This document shows positions 57,542 through 64,000 of a DNA stretch of 64,000 nucleotides, in pieces. Source of the stretch: Pezizomycotina sp. ARF18. Lineage: Eukaryota; Ascomycota. The stretch is from the NCBI GenBank assembly GCA_002224055.1, contig AZLU01000165.1:29180-93179 (forward strand). The letters are read 5' to 3'. Numbering within the stretch: the stretch's first letter is position 1; each line of letters begins with the position of its first letter. The notes below the pieces were generated by a model. That model had not been told where the DNA came from and ran no database searches. It was given only the letters and a program-made list of their open reading frames with translations. The position numbers and the translations under genes are program-made.

Positions 57542-58581
57542 TTATTTATCATCCTTTGACTCTGTCGCCGCTGTAACAGCATATTCCCGCTCCTTGCCTG
57601 ATCGCTCATTTACGTACTCGTTTACGAGGTTGGGCAACTCAATCCGATTGTACGGGCCTGGCACAGGATCTCCGAAGGTTTCGTAGACCGGGATCACGCC
57701 TATTTTTAATTGTCAATATATTCCTATTTTTTGGGATATATCGAAGTCTTCTTACCCGTCCACACAGAATCCAACATGTCTTCCTCTTCATATCCTTCAC
57801 TTCATCGTGCGGCTCGCCACTACGAATCTTTGCGCTCGCGCTCTCGATGGTTATCCTAAGGATACTTGTACTCTGAAGCTCACCTTGATCTGGTGGGACC
57901 CTCGACTGTTCCCACCGGCCTGGAACAATTCTATCGATTTGAGAACCGGACATTGAAAATTAGACATCAACAAACAATATCAACACCTAAAGCTTATATG
58001 TTCAAACCCTCTTACCCGTTCGTAATCAGCTTCATCGCCCAGAGCTTCTCCTTGGGGTCCGTCACAACTTCTGCAACGCCATGGATCACTGCGCTGCGGT
58101 AGTTAAGGTCGTGGCTGAACGGCGTGAGCGACAATACAAGGCCATCCAGCTTCGTCGCGCAGACGGCTACCTTCATCCCTGCGCACTTTCGCCTTCCTGC
58201 TCTCGTCGGTGAGGTTCATGATACGCGATGAGACGTAGCCGTGAACGTAGAGTTCTTGCGGGTCCTCTAATGAACTTGAAGGATGGGAGAATGAACCCAG
58301 ACGACCGATCATAGGCAGTATTGCAGGATTACCGTCGGTAGCGTTGATGAAGGAGACGTGCACGATCGGCGTTGCATTTATATGGAGTGGATTGTTGCCG
58401 CGTCGTACACCGCTAAATAACACTGTAGTTTTAATAAATAACCTTTCATATTCTTTTACTTATTGTCCTTCTTTCTTTTAGCTTTCTACGGTTTAGTTTT
58501 GACACTTCTTACCTCTTACGTTGTATCTATTTACTTTGTTCGCCGGCGTTTTTGGTATGCTAAGGGAGTTCCTGGAGGCAT
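57542..58581 (-). CDS. Pyridoxamine 5'-phosphate oxidase-like FMN-binding split-barrel protein (frame-broken)
   Basis: The fold is the FMN-binding split barrel seen in fungal 'flavin-nucleotide-binding' proteins. Exon 1 ends KTPANKVNRYNVR at a GTAAGA donor (near 58520); exon 2 begins AVYDAATIHSI after TTTAG. Family motifs follow: NATPIVHVSFINATDGNPAI with LPMIGRLGSF, LYVHGYVSSRIMNL, LDGLVLSLTPFSHDLNYRSA and DQGELQSTSILRITIESASA with KIRSGEPHDE. It ends GDPVPGPYNRIELPNLVNEY, then TESKDDK*, TAA at 57542-57544. The closest families bind FMN and may act on vitamin B6 or heme; the substrate here is unknown. Several one-base shifts break the frame. The gene is convergent with the SANT gene, 73 bp apart. 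Confidence 0.75.
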
Positions 58582-59167
58582 CTTTGTGTGTTTTGTTCAA
58601 GCTCTTGTACGATATTGCTACCCTTGACTTTATCAGGGCTTCGGAATTTGATTAATTGGAACTGAATACTCTTATCAAACTCCAGGCCATTCAAGCTTTA
58701 TATAACTAAAGCCTGATCATATTTATGATCCAAAACAAATGTTCAATACAGTTTTCACTTTTATGCTCTATACCCTACTATACACGGGATTTCCTCTAGT
58801 ACGAGGCGTTTGTATGATATACGCGGAACTGAGCGCGGTATCTTATCCTAGCAACAATCAAGATCCTTTGCAGATAGCGAGAGTAGATGCATGTAGACTC
58901 ATTATCAGGCATGGGGCGTATTCTATACTAAGCTTGTAAAGGAAAGTCCAGGCGGTGGGGGGACCCAAACGCACATGCAGCTCTTTCAAAGAGCTGTCGA
59001 TATCTAAACGATGTCCACATGATACCGATTCTTTTTTGTAAATCAACCGGACATGATGTATTGAAGTAGAAAAGCTCTATGCATCTTGCAAGTTTTACTT
59101 AGACAAAAAAGGACCAACCGAGTATTATGCATCCTCTTATTAATTTTCCTTCAAACCTCCTAGGAGC
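58582..59167. other. Spacer before the gag-like genes
   Basis: About 590 bp with no gene seen; AT-rich, holding the PNPOx-like upstream region and the 3' flank of the first gag-like gene. Confidence 0.45.
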
Positions 59168-59802
59168 TTATTTTTTATAGCTCCTCGTGCGACCCCACTT
59201 CCCGTGCTGAAGCGCATCCTCCATCTCCGCCAGACAATTAGCGATAGACTCCAACGAAACCTTCGACGCCACGAGCCGCAAGTGCGACGTCGCCGCCTGG
59301 TCGAACCTCCGCGGTAACCCATTACCAAGATTCCTAACAACGTCCCGATTCGAAACGTCGTTCCCCAGTTCCTTCAGCCTGTACTGGTACGCTTCGCCCG
59401 TGCGACGTACATATACATCGACTCCTTCCTTCCTCGTAGACTATATCGTCCAGCAGTCGTTTGAAGCGGCGTTTTAATCCGTACTCGCCGCAGTCTAGGG
59501 AGCAGCAGCAGCCGCGGTCGTCTTCCCACCCGTTGATTATTTCGAGGATCTTCCAGACCTCGTGGGCGGATGTTAGCTTCGAGAAGAGGTGGGTGAATTG
59601 GGAGTCGGCGATGGAGGAGTAGATTAGCGTTAGGCGCGGCCGTTATCGCGGTCGGAGGGTCGTCGGTTCGGCTGTTGATGCGGTCGACGAGGCCTTCGGC
59701 GGCGAGGAGGGCGCGGGTGCGCATTGACCATTGCGACCAGTTGTTGTTTCCTTGTAAGGGTGGGATGCTGATTGGGGTGCAGAGTGACGGTGTCGTATTC
59801 AT
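59168..59802 (-). CDS. Copia gag-like protein 1 (no pol; frame-broken)
   Basis: The start MNTTPSLCTPISIPPLQGNN leads to NWSQWSMRTRALLAAEGLVD, the typical N-terminal signature of Ty1/Copia gag proteins (DUF4219/UBN2 type: G-x-x-N-W-x-x-W-x-x-x-x-x-A-L-L). Later blocks include HEVWKILEIINGWEDD, FKRLLDDIVYEEG, DVVRNLGNGLPRRFDQA and LAEMEDALQHGKWGRTRSYK, with TAA at 59168-59170. The length, about 210 residues, suits a capsid domain alone. No protease, integrase or reverse transcriptase motif lies nearby, and no zinc knuckle is seen. Two or three one-base shifts occur. It could be a retrotransposon remnant or a co-opted gag. Confidence 0.6.
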
Positions 59803-60409
59803 CTTGCGGGTATATAAGGTGAGGTGTACGTGTATGTTCCTGGCCCGTAGATGTTCTCTAGATCTTCAGGAAACCAGCCAAAGACTGTATTTGGATTGAC
59901 TTGGCCAAAATACGGTATGACCATATTTGTACTAGGCATTAGGTATATACTCACCGTAAGTAAATATAATCTGGATCTGGTCTTTTCCCTAACGTTTGCG
60001 TGGGTTTTATTGATATATACAAGGACACAGTTGCTCTTTCACGATTCTAGAATAATTAGAATAATATATTAAACCAGATTAACAAGAATTTTACATTAAA
60101 AAAAAAAAAAAGAAAAAGAAAAGAAAAAGAAAGACCTTAATTCGGTCACAGTTCTCTGTTTTCCCTTATAATCATATGTATTCAACGACATACCATAACA
60201 TTAAATGCAAATGACAATTTTCCAGATAAACCAATACATCGCTGCAGGTAACTCCTTGCCACGTCATAGATCATAAATCGTAAATCAACCGGAGGGCATC
60301 AAGCTTCTATGTGGAGTAAACAAAGACTACGAGGGATATCGATACGCCTATAACATAATTCAGTAAACCCCTCCACGAACATTCTACATGCGTGATGTAT
60401 CCAAAATTG
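59803..60409. other. Spacer between gag-like genes
   Basis: About 600 bp, AT-rich, with an A-rich run at about 60098-60135. No pol-type sequence, LTR or other gene is seen. Confidence 0.5.
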
Positions 60410-61010
60410 CTACATCATCTCACGGTGCTGCCTGCGCTTGTGCTCGAGCTGCGACTGCACCTTACTAAGGATATCTATTACCGAGGCAAGCGGTCTAGAA
60501 GGATTTCTCGCCCATTCCGTCTGCAGTATTGCCTTCGTTGAGTCGTATGAACGCGGTAAGCCCTTGCAAAGCGCCCAGACGACATCTTCGTTAGTGAAGT
60601 CTTTACCAGCGCGGTGTAGTCCCTCTGGTAAGCTTCGGCGCGCCTAATATATCCATCCACATTTCCTTCTTTGGCTCGTAGGTCATCGTATCGAGTAACC
60701 GCCGGATCTCTGAAGCCGACTTCGGCTTTTGGGTGTTGGTTTGTGGAGGACCTGCCAGACTTCCAACGCCGTCGTGAGTTCTTCGTCGAGGTAGGAAAAC
60801 TGAGAGTCGTGAATGTAGGAGTAATAAGGAAAAGCGCTCGCGCGTCCCTACGCGGTTCTTTACCGCTGGCGTGCTTTTCGCTGATATTTCGAGGAGTCCT
60901 TCAGAGGCAAGTAGCGCTTTCATTCGTCTAGACCAAGGGATCCAGTTTTCCTTTCCCACGAGGACAGAAACGTTGACAGGCGTAACATTATTGACGGTTC
61001 TTTGCTGCAA
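60410..61010 (-). CDS. Copia gag-like protein 2 (no pol; frame-broken)
   Basis: The start MQQRTVNNVTPVNVSVLVGK gives NWIPWSRRMKALLASEGLLE, the same gag N-terminal signature as the neighbouring gene. Later blocks are SEIRRLLDTMTYEPKEGNVD, GYIRRAEAYQRDYTA, EDVVWALCKGLPRSYDSTKA and LSKVQSQLEHKRRQHREMM*, with TAG at 60410-60412. The DVVxxLxxGLPR block is shared with gag-like protein 1, but the two are clearly diverged. No pol domain follows. A few one-base shifts separate the blocks. Confidence 0.62.
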
Positions 61011-62483
61011 TGAGGTAGGATATTGTGCATCTGTCGTAGTTTGCTTATAAAGTTCGCCAAAGTTATGGCACGGAAATTGGAGAGCTGGAACCCTGGGTAA
61101 AAGAAGGAGAGATAGCTCTTGGATATTCTCATAGCGTCAACGCCATACGAAAAACAAATACATCTTAGAAGATGACCAGCTCATGATATCGCTTATGTGG
61201 CGTTATAGAAGCCTAAAAAAAAAATGGGTAAAGCAGAAGTTGTCTGTCATGAGGATCAATTGTCGCAACGGCGATGACAAAGGAGTTCCTGCCGTGATGT
61301 ATTTGTCCCCTGCCAAATTCTTTTCATTTTTACGTTGTTTGCCTGCATGAAGCATCGTAACACAGAAATACAGCTGCAACATCCCCCTTAAGATCGTGAA
61401 TCGCGGGACTTTAAATCTGGATTCCTTATACAGCAACACCGAACCCCTTCCTTCAAATCGCCCTCAGATCTCAATGGTCAGACCGAGTGACCGCATTGGA
61501 GACGCATGCGTCAATGGATAGTATAGTTAATAGACGTACTTAGACTATAAAAATATCCCTCCCCAAATCGCAATTGTGGGTTGACGGCAATCTTTACTCT
61601 CCAAATCAAATCCGGGTGCCTGCAGTGCCTTCCCCTTACTTGCTTCTTTAGTAAGTATCACTTAGCAGTATGTCACTGTCCTGTGTGCGGTATTACATAC
61701 TTCATTTTTCTGCTTCCGTCGTGAACGATTCGCGAAACATCGCCAGTGGTTGAAGCCCCTCTTCGACTTCATCTTCAGCTCCTCAGGTATTTGATTGAAG
61801 TAGGTATATAAGTAGCGATAAACTCTAAACTTCTAAGGATATCTGCTAACCATTTATATATAGGTCTTAACCCTTATTTCACACGACATCACCGGATTAT
61901 GAGGGGACAAGTAGCACCATCTCTTTAGTATCGCTTAAGCATCTTTGAGATCTTAAGCATTATTTTTTTCTTCAAGTAATAATGAATAGTTCTCTTTCAA
62001 TGCCTAATTAAAGGCCGATACATTAAGGACAAACACGATCACCTTTCCTCCTCCACCTCCATGAGAGCGTGCGAACGTGTCGTTCAAATGTTGTAGAAGT
62101 GCGTCAGCTACCCAGGTATTTAGTTCTTCAAAATGACAAGATTATCCACAATCCAGTTTCTACTCAGCTTGTCTTCATTTATATACCCTCAATGGTATCA
62201 ATGCCGAAGCTGCCCTTGATAATTATTTAGGGAGAATGCACGATTTTACTATCTCATGAACCATCACACTCGGTCAAAAGTGACTGCTTCAGACGAAGTA
62301 CCGAGATTCGGACATCGAGACGGGAGCTAGTGCAAAGAATTACCTCGTGTGTTTCTTTTCCTTTCTTTTCATTTTTTTTTCTACATCCTGCTTACAGATT
62401 TGCTGAATGTAGTATGGGTCGGGTTTTGTTCAACTTTTTCACTATACTCTCTAGGATTAGTGGGCTAACACGTCTTTTTTTTT

Positions 62484-62533
<50 letters not shown>

Positions 62534-63531
62534 TTCTGGCATTCAAAACCCGATTGGCGAACCCTTGACGCTGCTCTCCTGTTCAGCATGTGTTCGTTCC
62601 CTCTCGATGACGGCAGGGCAAAGATATGCCTCCGATGCAAATCATCTGTCGCCCATCTCTAGCCATGGTCGCACATTCTCTCAAGTGTTTAAATCAACCG
62701 CGCATATTTTACGGTTCAAAATTTTACTCTTCAATTGACCCTTGTGCGCCAATGTCCCATGACGGTGCTGCTGCCTCTCAAGCTTTTTTGAACAACGCAT
62801 GACTTTGCCGGCTTTGAAAAGAAATTTCTTACCCAGATCTGGATATTCACCTTTTAATCCGATCAGCTAGACAGCTGTCAATGTTCCACAGCTAAGATGC
62901 CAATTAGGAACGTGAGCATTTGGTTGGCGGGAGGGGTTGGTGGGGTTTCCCATAACAGGTGTGTGGGATGTGAGGGAATGTGGGTCTGTTCGCCGCGCTG
63001 GGGCCATGCTAGGGGATCACTTTTGTCGAATGCGGCTGCGGAGGCTTTTTTCAATATCCTTGACTTGTCTTGAAGTACCTTGACGGGATAGGTAGCTAAA
63101 GAATCCATTTCTTGATTTTTCTTGTCGTTGGTGAGCGGTTCAGTCCATCAGAACAAATGAAGCCAACCAAACGAACCACGTTGGATAGCCAAGTTCCAAC
63201 TCTAAAAAGGAAACGGCGTTATCTAGGCAGGAGTAAGTAGAGTTGCAGGAAATGCGAAAGCGTTTGCTGTCATTTGGTAGGTTTTGGCCCCAACATGATA
63301 TCTTTTATCTTTTACTATTTTCCGCATTTATCTTTCGTATTTAAAGTCTTTTATCTTTTTTTTCTTGCTCTTTACCCCATATAATTTGACTTTGAAGACA
63401 CTTACTGTCTCACTCGAATCGGCGTCTTCCATCACATCACTTCCCTCGAGATAGCTACAAAACTTTTATTCAATACTGTTTTCAAACTTGTTTTAAACTA
63501 ATCAGAATTACTTTCCCTACCATCCTCTAAA
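61011..63531. other. Spacer with T19-G38 run
   Basis: About 2.5 kb with no supported gene. It holds the T19-G38 tract at 62475-62531. Pyrimidine-rich leader sequence (63300-63531) precedes the last gene. Open frames around 62330-62662 are produced by the homopolymer tract. Confidence 0.5.
62475..62531. repeat. T19-G38 homopolymer tract
   Basis: Nineteen T followed directly by thirty-eight G. The G run could form G-quadruplexes, but its length and purity also suit a sequencing or gap-filling artefact. Confidence 0.9.
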
Positions 63532-64000
63532 ATGCCGTCTAAGGTCGTATCTAGCGATATGGATCCTTTACAAGGTATCTCTTATCGTGCAAACGGGTTT
63601 TTGCACTGTGTGGAGCTGGTTAGTTGCGGCATCACGACTTGTGTCTACCCTTTCAATGCGCCTTGTATTGATAAACAAATCGCAAGTATAGGACTTTCGG
63701 CTTCGTCTGGTTTGGCCACATTTAGAGGGGCGGGAGGTCAGGAGTTCCATATCTGGTCTGCGTTTCTCTTTCTCATTCAGTCTAATCGATTTTTTTAGGG
63801 CTATGGAAAACGATGCGATGACGCTCGCTACTCCCGAGCCTTCAATAATGACCCTTGTACGTAGGCTATGAGATTGCTCTTTTGTATGTTGTTCAAATTC
63901 TAACGCAAGCTTCCTCAAGCATTGGTTTGGCAAGTGAGTTTTTAAATCAATCGTCGGATTCCTTTATATCGAGGAAGACGCGACAATCTTCCTCGAAAAC
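63532..64000 (+). CDS. 5' part of an unrecognised gene, cut by the window end
   Basis: The ATG at 63532 follows a CT-rich leader and sits in an A-rich context (CTAAAATGCC). Exon 1 (63532-63755) encodes MPSKVVSSDMDPLQGISYRA, then Cys-containing sequence up to GGQEFHI. A 43-bp intron (63756-63798, GTCTGC..TTTTTTAG) joins in phase to exon 2 (AMENDAMTLATPEPSIMTL), which ends at a GTACGT donor near 63854. A further short exon near 63920 is possible. The rest lies beyond the window. No family is recognised. Confidence 0.45.

Noticed and set aside
62330-62662. A plus-strand frame with poly-Phe and poly-Gly
   Set aside because: It is created by the T19-G38 homopolymer tract.
1-64000. CRISPR arrays, prokaryotic operons, riboswitches, bacterial defence systems
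   Set aside because: The window is eukaryotic nuclear DNA with spliceosomal introns; no regularly spaced direct repeats with unique spacers were seen.

Overview
The window is nuclear DNA of a filamentous ascomycete, most likely Pezizomycotina. The genes carry short (45-110 bp) GT..AG introns, and the proteins are typical ascomycete housekeeping proteins: the deadenylase subunit PAN2, the RBR ubiquitin ligase ITT1, nucleotide-excision repair RAD4, autophagy ATG13, tRNA methyltransferase TRM7, a fungal WDR7/rabconnectin-3-beta-like WD protein, ribosome-biogenesis factor BUD22, the PP2A activator RRD1 and a PNPOx-like flavoprotein. Intergenic DNA is full of long A/T homopolymers and microsatellites. 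There is one intron-containing nuclear tRNA.

Layout. 1-4250: no gene, but a nested inverted-repeat array at 1796-2253. 4251-4805 (+): small secreted Cys-rich protein. 5285-6852 (-): SAP / F-box-like / ankyrin protein. 9274-10864 (-) ITT1 and 11438-15694 (+) PAN2 are divergent. 16968-18326 (+): small conserved-looking protein, the cleanest gene here. 18903-22177 (-) RAD4 and 23458-26635 (-) ATG13. 26636-31297: 4.7 kb without a recognisable gene. 31298-32747 (+) TRM7. 35027-38990 (+) WDR7-like. 39570-39726: foldback, MITE-like element. 40717-44433 (+): long coiled-coil protein. 44824-45764 (+): unresolved hypothetical gene. 46130-47668 (-) BUD22. 49406-49519 (+): tRNA-Thr(CGU). 52517-54333 (-) RRD1 and 54789-57468 (+) SANT/Myb-like protein are divergent. 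57542-58581 (-): PNPOx-like. 59168-59802 and 60410-61010 (both -): two Copia gag-like genes with no pol. 63532-end (+): 5' part of an unrecognised gene.

Nearly every long gene is broken by single-base indels between blocks that are well conserved in different frames, while splice sites and catalytic motifs are kept. PAN2 also holds an adjacent error-rich copy of about 170 bp of itself. The simplest reading is an unpolished long-read assembly, not mass pseudogenisation, so gene spans below are given across the frame breaks. The genes do not form a pathway cluster. mRNA decay (PAN2), translation termination (ITT1), tRNA modification (TRM7) and ribosome biogenesis (BUD22) lie in ordinary housekeeping neighbourhoods. 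No wholly new system could be proven. The best leads are the two repeat elements, the pair of gag-only genes, the SAP/F-box/WW-ankyrin protein and the repeat-rich tail of RAD4.
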